Part shown: positions 1-10,704 of the stretch, piece by piece | How positions within the stretch are numbered: position 1 is the first letter of the stretch | How the letters are laid out: each line of letters opens with the position of its first letter | Source of the DNA: Scalesia atractyloides | Lineage: Eukaryota > Streptophyta > Magnoliopsida > Asterales > Asteraceae | Assembly (NCBI GenBank): GCA_947069175.1 | Contig: CAMTDV010000007.1 | Location: 47,148,181 to 47,212,180, forward strand | Reading direction: 5' to 3' | DNA length: 64,000 nucleotides | Program-made: the position numbers and the translations under genes | Notes under the pieces: model-generated | The model's input: the letters and a program-made list of their open reading frames with translations, nothing else | What the model was told of the DNA's origin: nothing | Databases searched by the model: none

Positions 1-134
1 TCTAAAGTTCATTTTCTATTTTGATTTATAGTTTTTTCTACATGTTACCCGATCCACCCATCCATTTGTCACATCTAATATGATTCGTAGTGATTAATAC
101 ACCGATTAAGCTTAAATCGATAAAATTATCATAC

Positions 135-735
135 CAGGAGCAATATAACCACGAGAACCCGCAATAACCGACATCGATTCCGACCCTTTATGAGTTAAGT
201 TGATGAATTTGGCGACACCAAAATCAGCGATCTAGCCCCGTAATCCTCGTCTAGCAATATGTTATTTGACTTGACGTCCCTATGAACAATCGGAGGAACG
301 CAATCATGATGCAAATACGACAACCCCTCGGCTGCATCAAGAACAATCTTGAATCGCATAGACCATTCCAATAATCGACCTTTGGTGCTATGCACACATC
401 CCCTAAACTCCCATTTGGCATATATTCATAAACCAAACGCCTAGAGTTCCCACTCTTGAAACAACACCATAATCTAACTATGTTTTTATGCCTAATCTTT
501 CCTAACGTCTCGACTTCACTCTCGAACTTTATCTGTGAACTCATTTTGGCATCGTTTTCATTATTAACTGACCCTTCCCATAACTTCTTAACTGCCACTG
601 ATTCACCGTTGCTAAGAACCGCCATACACACTTTCCCAGACGCGCCACTTCCTATCACATTGTTTTCATTCAAAAGATGAATGATTTCGATTCACTAAAA
701 CCCAGCTTGTGAAACGATCTCCACTTCCTTTTCTC
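135..735 (-). pseudogene. HSL1/HAESA-like LRR receptor kinase fragment (kinase domain part)
   Basis: Minus-strand reading gives the start of a plant leucine-rich-repeat receptor kinase domain of the HAESA-like (HSL1) class: glycine loop IGSGASGKV, lysine motif VAVKKLW, hinge LVYEYMPNGSLGD, catalytic loop IVHRDVKSNN, then ADFGVAK and GSRGYIAP. Such kinases sit in the plasma membrane and act in peptide-hormone signalling. No LRR ectodomain is seen upstream, and homology stops after the activation segment near position 135, so the C-lobe is missing. The frame is broken at least three times, near 687, 395 and 230; each break is explained by one missing base. I read it as a captured or decayed gene fragment. 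The end at 135 could instead be an intron boundary with the rest outside the window. The family is confident; the ortholog is not. Confidence 0.85.
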
Positions 736-1473
736 AACATATGCCCTATGGTGCCTCCACACACCGTCTTGGGGGCGTTATATCACATGAACTTGGTTGG
801 CTGGTGAATTTATAATAGGGCTATTGTTTTTGTTTCTCTCACACATATATACATACAAATATATGTATAATTGAAGGGTATAACTTCACTACACACCTAT
901 GCGATACAACCCCCAACTTTTACACAAACACCACTTGTCGCATAACCCCATATAATAAGAGGTGATAGAGGGTAACCACTACACATCGTCTAATACTCAA
1001 CCACATTTGTAACAGTCTTAAGATTTAATAGTTTTTAACTTTCTAACATATTTAACATATTATTTGTTATACCTTAAATAGCTATAAAAATAATATATTC
1101 ATTTTCGATGCAACTAAATGTATTACCTAATATTATATCCATCCAAAACATAGATATAATTTTGAGACTAATCTCACGTCCTTTTACCAAGGCAAATCTC
1201 TAACCTAAATTTAAAATCATACCAATTATTTAATGATTTTAGACTCTATATATATAACTAATGAATTGACCGGTAATTATTATATGGGGAGATATATTAT
1301 ATATAAGTAATTTTTTTCCAAGGATGTAGACTTTTAAGTAAACTAGTAACTAGTAGATGAATAAGCCAACTAGTAACGACTCTTTTCTTTCCTTTCCTTC
1401 TATAAATTCATATTTTTTCTTTCCTCTATAATTCATATGATATTGAGATGTATGGTTTTAAAAACCCTGTGCT
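736..1473. other. AT-rich intergenic stretch, no gene seen
   Basis: This 740-base stretch between the kinase fragment and the first LTR is AT-rich with short alternating TA runs (around 845-875 and 1240-1310). I see no coding homology, no RNA gene and no clear transposon ends. Confidence 0.6.
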
Positions 1474-2435
1474 TGCGCAGGATACCATACCCTCATAATG
1501 ATAACAGGTCACTAGAGTAACTTTGCGCCTACACGCAACGGTATGCCAACCTTGAAAACAGCAGGTTGCCTAACAAACCTTGCGCAACGACAAGTTAAGC
1601 CTGAAAGCATAGGTCCCTAAACCTTCACTGATTAAACGAGCATCTAACATCGACTTCCTAAAACCTTGCACAAGGTCAAGACTAAGATGAGAGCAACTCA
1701 TACTTAGTCTTGAGAACAAAAGGACTTGATCCCTACAAGTTCACGCTGGCAGAAAAGCACTGATAAGGCCACGCGGTAAGGAGAAGCGCAAAGAGGCATT
1801 GATCAAGTACACAGATACAAAGTGACAGAGTTGCGACCCAATAACCGCTCGGCAGGTTGTGCCAGACCACGTTGCATGATGAGCAGTCGTGCAGAGGACA
1901 AAAAGTACGCAAGGACGTACACGTGGCACCAACCAACTCACGTCAGCGACTGTCACACGATCTCCACTAACGGCTGATGACAGGCTCGACAACAATAACA
2001 ACTGCCAGGACACGTGGCCCATCCACCGTGCGCCAAGCGCCCCTCTTGCGAGAGACCATTAACGGTCGTAGCAGAGGAGACAAAATGGATATTCCTGGTT
2101 GTCGGTTCTAGGCCCATCAGCCCATCTCCTGCACACATCTCTTCGGCTATAAAGTAAGGATCACACCTCAAGGTAAAACACACTGTTTCGAGCTCACTCA
2201 TTAATTACTTGCATTATCCTTTGCAAACCTCGATACTTATTCTCACGCTGGAGTGTGGTCACGGAGAAAACCCTCCCCCTTTTCTCCCGTGACGAGACTA
2301 ACGGTGTTTTCTGTTTTGTAGTAAGCTTGAAGCAAGATCATACTAACAAGGCAAACGAGAGATAACCTTTACATGCAGAGACTTTGTACCAGAACCTAGA
2401 TATCTCCGGATATAATTTGGTCCAGTATTTCTTCA
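1474..2435 (+). repeat. Element O 5' LTR
   Basis: This 962-base LTR shares almost its whole length with 25980-26949 at roughly 93-95 percent identity by eye. The match begins at TGCGCAGGATACC and ends at GTATTTCTTCA. It contains a TATA-like CTATAAAGT at 2147-2155. Confidence 0.9.
2147..2155 (+). promoter_or_regulatory. Element O 5' LTR TATA box
   Basis: CTATAAAGT lies about 290 bases before the LTR end and is conserved in the 3' LTR at 26661-26669. It is the probable Pol II core promoter of the element. Confidence 0.6.
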
Positions 2436-2436
2436 T

Positions 2437-2450
2437 TGGCACCATCCGAT
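2437..2450 (+). other. Element O primer binding site (decayed)
   Basis: TTGGCACCATCC follows the LTR directly. It resembles the TGGCGCCGTC-type site (tRNA-Asp) used by Tat/Athila elements, with two CG-to-CA changes. This assignment rests on family knowledge and is tentative. Confidence 0.4.
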
Positions 2451-2505
2451 TTTTCCTGTTCTTACATATTTGTCTCTTGTTTGTTTTTTCTAAATCCCAT
2501 TTTCA

Positions 2506-3315
2506 ATGGCTGACAATTCATCAAGTGTACCCCGAGGTCCTTGGGCCGAGTTCAAGAACCCAGTTCATGTTCCTTGGACTAACAGACAAGTGGAAGAAGG
2601 ATTTTCTGAAGATGCTGGTGTTCACCACGATTCAGGTCGTGTGAATATCTGGTGACTCCCGAAATCCAAGCTGAAACTCCTTTTATACCAGTCACATCAA
2701 TTTTACCTCTAGGTGAAACTCCAATGTTATGGTACATAAAATCTCAAACAACTCTAAATGCTGTTTATGCGCAACTTTGTGCACAAACTCACGCATCTGC
2801 TGCACCGGCGCAACCGCCTACAGCTCACGTGCATGCCTCGCCTGCACCGCGAGTACCAAGTTACAATTCGCCAGCCGGAGAGAATGTACCATCACACCTC
2901 CATACCAGAGAAACAGAATATTCTTAGTCGCTACCAAGATATGAGTCAAACACTCACAGGTGAGCATCAATTCATTCACGCCTGGGCCCGCGCCCATTAG
3001 AGGGGCGGGACGCCCAGCGTGAAGAAGTCGATAGAACATACGGCGAAGGTGACAGCGCAAGTGTGTTCCATCGGTTGCCAAAAGATCACACCGCATATAA
3101 GACTACGCCACGAGCTGTGTACAACCCCGAGGCTGAGTATAATTACAACTTGATCTACAGGCCAACCGAAGCAGCAGAACATTCTAAGTTCGTGAAAGAG
3201 ATTGCACTAGCCCCACTTAAACGCGCAAAATTACCTTCCAATGTGGGAAAGTTTAATGGGTTGACAAACCCAGATGACCACATGCGCTTGTTCACTGGCG
3301 CATGGCTTATCGGAG
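2506..3315 (+). pseudogene. Element O gag, N-terminal part
   Basis: An ATG at 2506 opens a reading frame (MADNSSSVPRGPWAEF) that stops near 2650. Coding similarity then continues in other frames through a linker rich in Ala, Pro and His to a segment ending NPDDHMRLFTGAW, the start of the retrotransposon gag domain. The frame is cut at 3315 by the insertion of Copia element F. Gag proline-, glycine- and tryptophan-containing text resumes right after F at 17369. At least two frame changes make this non-functional. Confidence 0.75.
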
Positions 3316-3612
3316 TGTTGGGCTTAGATTGCTAAAGGTTTACTCATTAGGGGTTATTTTGGGCTTTGATGTACATTGTGGGCTTCCTAGTGCCTAATGG
3401 GCCTAGGGTTGTAATAGTGGGCTTAATAGTGCTTATAAATAGAGATGTTAGGTCATTGAGAAGGGGTTAGAGAGTTGTAATCATATAACTTGTATCAGAC
3501 ATCTTTTGGTGTATGCAAGTTGAAGTTATTCAAAGTTGTTCTTCTTCCTAATCATTATTTCCGCTTTTGATTAGGTTAGTGATACCTGTTTGATCCGTTT
3601 ACGGGACTTACA
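3316..3612 (+). repeat. Element F 5' LTR
   Basis: A short LTR of 297 bases, TG to CA, matching 17073-17368 at about 96-97 percent by eye. It includes CTTATAAATAGAG (near 3434), a good TATA box. Confidence 0.92.
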
Positions 3613-3614
3613 AT

Positions 3615-3627
3615 TGGTATCAGAGCC
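3615..3627 (+). other. Element F primer binding site (tRNA-iMet)
   Basis: TGGTATCAGAGCC lies two bases after the LTR. It is the usual initiator-Met tRNA complement in plant Copia elements. Confidence 0.92.
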
Positions 3628-3689
3628 TTCTGTTCAAATACAGGCTCCGGGTATTGCTGATTGAAGAAGTTTTTTTGAAGTGCGTTGCG

Positions 3690-4310
3690 GCAATTTGGAT
3701 CGTTTTCTGTTCCGGATCACTGTTCATCGTCGGAAGGGTTACTGTTCTGAAGAACTCGAAGAAGTTTTGAAGAATTCGGATCTGGTACTGTTCCAAATTC
3801 CGAAGAACACGAAGAAGGTTCTCACATTTCGGATCAACTACTGTTCCGGATTCCGAAGAACACGAAGGGGATCATCCATCTCGGATTTATCCCAGACTGT
3901 TGCTCAATCCGGATTGCAATCCGAGTTACTGTTGCAGTTATCGATTCCTTGGATCTCAGAATTCAGTTGTAGGAAAAGCGGGTTGCTGTTACCGATAAGA
4001 CAAGCATTCCGGATTTCTTCATTCCGGACTCTTCTTTGCGGATTCACATTCATTACTTATTCCGGATCATACATCTTGGATTCTCATTTCGGATTTGCAA
4101 TTCGGTCTTCTCATTCCGGATCCATCAGATTCCAGGTTCTCCATTTCGGGTTTTCAAGTCGGATTCTCCATTTCGGAATCAACAATCCGGATTCATCAAT
4201 CCGGATCATCATCAATTTGGATACCACTTCCAGATTTGACCATCATTGAGTTCAGGATTGACCATTTCGGATTAGATTCGGATTCCGTACTGTTCATCAC
4301 AGACACTTAA
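3690..4310 (+). repeat. TCCGGA palindrome cluster in F leader
   Basis: The untranslated leader between PBS and gag holds many copies of TTCCGGAT or AATCCGGATT, for example near 3712, 3843, 3907, 4006, 4058, 4114, 4188 and 4199, plus weaker TTCGGAT forms. The same motif recurs at 13565-14165 before the 3' ORF. The spacing is irregular and is not a simple tandem repeat. Confidence 0.8.
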
Positions 4311-4357
4311 AATAAATTAATTTTAAATTGGTTTGGTAAATTTTAATTAATTTAATT

Positions 4358-6110
4358 ATGATGGCTGGATACATGATCGCACAAGATCTGACAAATGCCA
4401 CTCTGGCTGCCCTGCAATCGCAAACACTGGCCCTCCATCAAGAGCTGGATCAAGTAATTGGCACTTCCACTAAAGTGCCACGTTTATTGTTTGGGGATGA
4501 ATACTACGAATGGAAGTTCCGTTTTGAATAGTATTGCAAGGCTAAAGAGCCTAGAGTGTGGAGATGCATCACGAATGGTCCAAGAACCATAGTTTACAGC
4601 ACAGAGCAAGATCCAGACACGAAAATTCCTATTCCCATGCACATATGGACTCCAGAGGATATCAAGATAATAGAGGAAGATGAGAAGGCCTCGGCAACTC
4701 TGACCATGGCCCTTGGACCTGATATCTCTATCACGGTTAGAAACTGTAAGACCGCAAAGGAAGTTTGGAGTGAACTGCAAAATCTCTACGAGGGAAATGC
4801 AGACATGAAAGCAAGTAGGGTGAATCAGCTGAATCAGCAATTCAGCTCATTCAATCACATCTATGGGAAATTATTGAAAACCGGATTCGTCGCTATGTCA
4901 AGCTTGTTTCCCCAGATGATTTCAGCTGAGAGTACCCTTACCAACAGTGCCATGAACAAACAGTTATTAAACTCACTGCCCAAGAGTTGGGATGCAGATG
5001 TGGGCATGATCAAGAAGACCAAGAACTTGAATGATGTCACTCTCACCGAGATGATAGCTACTATCAAATCATGTGAGATTGACAACAAGCAGAGGGAAAT
5101 CAATCATCAAAGCTGTTTGATGGCCACAGGGATGACAGGGCAAAAAGCGGCTTTAATGTCACAGAATCTTATCCATAGTCCTCTGCAAGGAAACTTACAA
5201 GCACCGGGTGGATCAAACGTGGTTTATAGTCCCATAGCCACCCCTTAGAACACTCAGTACGTGTATGGTCTTCACTCTCAGAATCCCATGATGGTTTCAG
5301 CTGCTCAAGTTCACACACAGTACCATGCACAGTATCCCAACATGGTGTTCAATCCTGCAATTCCTCAAACAGTTCAACAAAGAAACACTCCTCAAGCTGC
5401 TGCACCAGCGCCTGCACCTGCTCAACCTGCGTCCAACTTTGCGTTTCTCACTAAAGAAAACGAAGGGAAACTGGCTATTGCTGCGTAAATGATCAAAAGC
5501 TTAAACGCCTTCCTGGCAGGTGATCTGACTCCTCCATCCATTCTTCCAACCGAAGTTGATCAGATCATGGAGGAGGACCTGGACGAGATCGATGTTTCTT
5601 GGAATCTAGCAATGGCTGCTTTTCGGGTTAACAAGTTTCAGAAGAAGTATGGAAGGCAACCCTTGTCAAATTTGAAGACTGGCCTCACCAAGGACAAACT
5701 TAGATGTTGCTGATATCATGAACCAAGACACTTCGACAGGGAATGCAAGAAGCCACCGTCAGGGTATGTATCATCCAGGGTCGCTGATATACAGAGCAGT
5801 GACAGACAGCTGGTTCCCGTCTCTCCCTCCAAGTCCACTACGAGTCAATCAAGCAGCTCAGGCGGGAAGTCAACAGTATTAGTGGCCCAACAACATGAAG
5901 GTTTCAATTGGGCAGATGTTGAGCTCAAATGGAAACAATGAATCTATCCAAGAACAACAACCACTGCATGATGGCGCAGACAACTGAGACGCCCGATCTT
6001 TCAGAAATGGTAAATCGAATTCTCTGTTCTGATAGTTGTCGCTTTAAATTATCACAAATGCGCGCCCATAATTCAACTCTAGTAGCTTAATACCAACAAG
6101 CTGGTCGCAT
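4358..6110 (+). pseudogene. Element F Copia gag with zinc knuckle
   Basis: Gag starts at the ATG at 4358 (MMAGYMIAQDL) and stays in one frame to about 5713, interrupted by TAG at 4529, TAG at 5246, TAA at 5486 and TGA at 5711. It contains the UBN2-type Copia capsid region (WSELQNLYEGNADMKASRVN), a Gln/Ala/Pro-rich linker near 5380-5440, and a decayed CCHC zinc knuckle (EPRHFDREC) at about 5700-5745. A further segment (SEMVNRILCSDSCRFKL) near 6000-6100 resembles the coiled-coil extension found in Sirevirus Gag. It is cut off by element A at 6126. The stops look like Gln-to-stop and Trp-to-stop transitions. Confidence 0.85.
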
Positions 6111-7106
6111 AACATCGCCCTTAAATGTCACACCCCGACCCGCAGCGGAAAAGGTGATCGGGGCATGATTGGGTTATCATCAAAGCTCATGACATTTATT
6201 ATAACGTTTCATATTTATTATTACAATTTAAAGGGAAACATACAATCATAATTACATCATGTCCTACACATCAGTCTATACTTCATTATTTTCTTCTAAG
6301 GCATTTCCTATGTTTTCCTTGCTTCATCCTGTTCACCTATATCATGTGTAAAAATGGTTTTTGGATCAACAAAAAGTTGGCAAGTGAATCCTATGAAAAC
6401 ATTTGAACAAGTTTATTGAACTGATTATGAAATAAAGTGCATAACCACATATGAGTAAATATAGATGTAAACTTATTCACAAAACACTTAATATTAAATA
6501 ATGCACACACATACAATAATAGATTGTTTTGAGGCACGCGTTGCTCAACTCGTCTTCCATGAGGAACTGATGGGCCTAATGAATGGGTTTTGAGGCACGC
6601 GTTGTTCTACGAACTGATGGGCCTAATGAATGATTTGCATACAACTTGACAATATGAAATACATAACTACAAACAATATTTACATTCTAAGTTTTAATCA
6701 TGATATGGTATGGCACGAGTTTGAATAAACGCATTAGTTTAAGTGACACATGATACACCCCAAAACGTGTAATTAAAAAGGGGAGTTGTAAGATTCACTC
6801 ACATTGGGTGCGTTTGGTTGATGATGTTGAATGCGCACGAAGTTTGATTTAACCACGAGTGAAAACTAACCTAGATAATAACATAATGGTTCGGTAAATA
6901 AGCGGATTTTATTAATCAATTTTTAGTAGGATTATTGGATATATTTTTGTGAGTTTAAGGCTATTTTCTAACTTTAAAAATGTTATTTTTAAGTATTTTT
7001 AATTGATTTTTAAATAAAATATAATAAAAATAATAAAAAAATGTTGACTTTTGACCGTTGAGTTGTTGACCGTTGACTTGTTGACCGGTTTTATTGTGTA
7101 AATGTA

Positions 7107-7640
7107 TGCGCCGGGCAGGACTCGAACCCGAGACCTCCCGTTCGCGTGCACGCAGCTCTACCAACTTAGGTACGTGTCTAACCCGAAATATTTCTGTTTT
7201 TAATTATATTTATATACTAATTGAATTAATCCGAAAATCATTTATTTAAAAACGATTTAATTGCATGACTCGGTGCTCGCCACAGGTCTCGAACCCGGTA
7301 CCTGTATATATAGTTTTTATTATACTTATATCAAACTAGCTAAATTCATTTCTGTCCTTATATAAAAAGTTTGATAATTGCCAGAACCGGTGCGGTAGCC
7401 TAGACTCGAACCCGCGACGTATGATTTAAACTCGCACACAGTCCACCACTGGACTGTGTGTCTATCTTGTTTATTATTCCGGTTTTCATTAAACTTAACA
7501 TCTATTTGCGAGTGGATCCGGTTCAGTTAAAAAAAAGGAACATTTTTATTAAGGCGAGTGTGCGTGTGTCAGGGATCGAACTCGGGACGTATGCGTGTTT
7601 ATTTGCACACAGTCCGCCGCTGGACTGTGTGTCTAACCCG
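7107..7640 (-). other. Array of four tRNA-like modules, LTR of A
   Basis: Read on the minus strand, four modules follow one another at 7640-7555, 7475-7388, 7304-7268 and 7185-7107. Two have the long hairpin: CACACAGTCCA / TGGACTGTGTG at 7435-7460, perfect over 11 bp, and a 10-bp version at 7606-7631. Each hairpin is followed 40-50 bases on by a TTCGA-type T-arm motif. The third module keeps only the T-arm part. The last resembles tRNA-Lys closely (D arm TACCTAAGTTGGTAGAGC; B box GGTTCGAGTCC). Confidence 0.75.
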
Positions 7641-8344
7641 AGATATAACTTGATTTAAATTAAATATATATACAACTGAAAACTTCATCTTCTTCGTTAA
7701 TCTTAACCCAGAACCAAAGTCCGACTGTTTCGACAAATTAATCAATTTCTTCGGTAAGTTGTGATTAAATACATATGAAATTAATAAAAAATGAGAGAGA
7801 TCAGGTATAAGATATACCGACAGAGATCCCCTGTTTCGCCGGCGAGATTCCGATGACAGCAGGTTATTCCGGCGACGTGTATCTTGCGGCAGAGGGTCTT
7901 CAGGAAGCTTGAGGTGAGTGTGGGTGGCTTTGGTATGAGCTCTAGATGTTCTGTTTTTAGAGTAAGGCACAGAGGTGAAGGGGTTCAGTTTTCCGGCGAG
8001 TTGCAGAAAGTTTCCGGCGAGTGAAATTACGTCGAGAATGGGTGTGATTGTGAGCGAAAAGGTTATCAGAGGTTAGAGGGTGTATTTATAGGGAAGAACA
8101 TCGACGAACTTGGTCTGATTACCGTCTTGATTCGTCGGTCAATAATTTCTCCGGCGGTTATGACGGATGTCGCGGACTGGACATCGGTTATAACTGATGT
8201 TAAGGTTAATGCTTCGGTTAAATCAGAAGAAACCGTCCAATCACGGCGAAATCGTCGGGATTTCCGACGACTGCGATTGGGCGCGTCAGTTTGAATTCGA
8301 GTTTGTGTATTTGAATTAATTGTTTCTAATAATGAACAAGGAAC

Positions 8345-8435
8345 ACAAGTGGCGGAGTGGTTGGAGGGATGTGTGTTAAGGCTTTGTTGACCCTGTTGAC
8401 CCGGCTGACCCGGGTTCGAATCCCGGCAGCCTTGT
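8345..8435 (+). other. Antisense tRNA-Leu/Ser-like module, LTR of A
   Basis: The module has TGGCGGAGTGGTT, an A-box like that of tRNA-Leu/Ser, then about 45 bases compatible with a long variable arm, then a perfect T arm at 8410-8426 (CCGGG TTCGAAT CCCGG). It lies on the strand opposite to the element and upstream of its TATA box. A true tRNA-Ser or -Leu gene is possible but unlikely, because homologous modules sit at the same place in the B, C and D LTRs. Confidence 0.65.
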
Positions 8436-8932
8436 TTTATTTTTAAATCACTATTTTTAATACTTTTTCAAATATAACTTTTATATTTAATATACTTATT
8501 AATTATGTATCGTTTAAAATTAATTGGGCATTAAATACGCCACGAAATTTTTAACTGGTTGTTTGGTTAATAAACGAAGCGGGTTTGGTAAAATCCGGTT
8601 TTTGACGGATGTTACAGTATCCCCTACTTTTTAAAATTTCGTCCCGAAATTTAAGTAGTGACATATTTGTCTCAAAAGGATGGTGTTTTAATTGACCATT
8701 AAATACTTAGAAAAAGAGTAAGAGTTTAAATTTTTGTTTGAGGCGGTAACGTTCCTTGTAAGGGTTGAGTACCCTGCTACAGGAATCGTTTTTGTTGCCT
8801 ACGGTAAAAATATTGATAAGCAGAGTTAATTGACTAATATGATTTCATGCGCAAGAGTTTTGATATGTTTGGAAAGATAAGGTTATATCCTAAAACAAAA
8901 CTTCTACTACTTAAAACCTACATGGAACTTTT

Positions 8933-10053
8933 CATAACCGCCTGACAATGCCTCTGATCCTTTGGCAAGAATACTTATATATAGGAAGTACCAGCGGCGT
9001 ATCCACCATATTCTCGTCAAATTTTCATTGGTTTTATCAGTAAGTCATGATTGGTTCTATGATACGACTCTAAACATAACAAACACGACAACCAATGTCT
9101 GAGTCCTAGTTCTGATAGTATACATGTTTGATTGGTGACATAATCTAATTTCTTTAAATGATGAGATGATATAAATGCTAGATCTGTGAGTATAAAAACA
9201 AACTTTAACCAAGAAATTACTAAATCCTACATGGAACTTCTCATAACCGCCTGACAATGCCTCTGATCCTTTGGCAAGAATATTTATATATAGGAAGTAC
9301 CAGCGGCGTATCCACCATATTCTCATCAAATTTTCATTGGTTTTATCAGTAAGTTATGATTAGTCCTATGTGACTCTAAAACATAAACAAACACAACAAC
9401 CAAAGCTTGAGTCTTAATTCTGATAGTATACATGTTTGAATGATGACAGTACCTCTCTCGTTTGTTATGATGGAGAGGTTAGTCTATGTAGAAATGGAAT
9501 ACAATCCAATTTCTTTAAATGATGAGATGATATGAATGTTAAATCAGTGAATGTAACACAAATTTCAACCAAGACAATACTAAATCCTACATGGAACTTC
9601 TCATAACCGCCTGACAATGCCTCTGATCCTTTGGCAAGAATACTTATATATAGGAAGTACCAGCGGCGTATCCACCATATTCTTGTCAAATTTTCATTGG
9701 CTTTATCCGCAAGTTATGATTAGTTCTATGTGACTCTAGTACATAAATAAACACAATCAACCATAGCTTGAGTCTTAATTCTAATAGCATACATGTTTGA
9801 ATGATGACAGTACCTCTCTCATTTGTTATGATGGAGAGGTTAGTCTATGTAGAAATGGAACACAATCCAATTTCTTTAAATGATGAGATGTTATAAATGC
9901 TAAATCAGTGAGTACAAAACAAACTTCAATCAAGACAATACTAAATTCTACATGGAACTTCTCATAACCGCCAGATAATGCCTCTGATCCTTTGGCAAGA
10001 ATACTTATATATAGGAAGTACCAGCGGCGTATCCACCATATTCTTGTCAAATT
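8933..10053 (-). repeat. Four copies of a hairpin-forming repeat in A 3' region
   Basis: A core of about 91 bases recurs at 8933-9023, 9242-9332, 9602-9692 and 9963-10053, spaced 309, 360 and 361 bases apart. Each core includes GGAAGTACCAGCGGCG and is bounded by an inverted repeat related to TTTGACAAGAATA. Element B has two copies (35309-35420 and 35700-35812). Open frames running through the copies lack an ATG start and look incidental. Confidence 0.8.
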
Positions 10054-10196
10054 TTCATTGGCTTTATCCGTAAGTTATGATTGGTTCTATGTGATCTAAA
10101 ACATAAACAAACACAATCAACCAAAGCTTGAGATAACATAAAGAAAAACATAAAACTAAGCGGTTGGAGTTGAATCTTGATTTTCGGTGAAGGGGA

Positions 10197-10700
10197 CTAG
10201 TTGGGTGGTTTCGTTTGGGCCGTCATTATTTCAACAGGATTGGCGTTGATGTTGAAAACTCTTCCTCTTGCTGGTGGCCTAGTGATTAGGTTTCCTTGAT
10301 TTGCTTGGTTAACTGGGTTTGCTTGAGCTTGGGCGTTTATGATGTTAACCAATCGAGGGCACGTGTTTCTAAAGTGGGTAGGGTCGCCACAATTGAAACA
10401 AGTTCGAACATATGGGAACATGGGGTATTGGGGTTGTTGATAGGTTTGGGTCATGTTTTGAGTAGGGGAGAGATTTGGTTTTGAGAGGTGCGGCAAACCT
10501 TGCTCAAATGACCATAGCGTCCACAATTCGCACATAGTCGACAAGGTAAGGTAGATGGACGGTGATAAAAACAGGTGTTACATCGAGGGTGAGGTCCAAG
10601 GTATGGTATCTTATTTGGGTAAGTTGAGTTGGGTGCTATTTGCGTGATTGGGATAGCTTGGATGGGTATGGCTTGTGAAATTGGTTGATTACGTTGGGTG
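10197..10700 (-). pseudogene. Element A gag C-terminal fragment
   Basis: The minus-strand text matches the intact B gag from its linker to its end. It carries the first CCHC knuckle region, the second knuckle CFNCGDPTHFRNTC, and the tail RGRVFNINANPVE. Upstream sequence to about 10700 matches the B gag linker (APNSTYP) in nucleotides. The N-terminal capsid domain is absent because of the deletion at the junction with F. Confidence 0.85.
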
Positions 10701-10704
10701 ACAC

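Larger units (their letters stand above)
6126..8616 (-). repeat. Element A 3' LTR (tRNA-like-bearing LTR family)
   Basis: This is a 2491-base LTR in reverse orientation, starting TGTCACACCCC and ending GGATGTTACA on the plus strand. It aligns throughout with the B, C and D LTRs. It contains the promoter (TATTTATAGGG near 8085), four sense tRNA-like modules (one reduced to the T arm), one antisense module and two units of the GAGGCACGCGTTG minisatellite at 6531-6640. Confidence 0.9.
6126..10700 (-). mobile_element. Element A: truncated gag-only LTR retroelement (family of B)
   Basis: On the minus strand this is the 3' part of the same family as element B. In element order it has the gag C-terminus (about 10700-10197), a repeat-bearing 3' noncoding region (10196-8617), a PPT and the 3' LTR (8616-6126). 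The 5' LTR and the first part of gag are missing. Its left end is clean (TGTCACACC at 6126). Its right end runs straight into RT-proximal sequence of F near 10700, so a deletion has removed A's 5' half together with F's protease and integrase. Confidence 0.88.

Noticed and set aside
9057..10050. A conserved small protein family (RIWWIRRWYFLYI...) in element A
   Set aside because: The open frames come from the hairpin repeat copies, lack an ATG start, and are closed by a stop in the B copies. They are a by-product of the repeated DNA.
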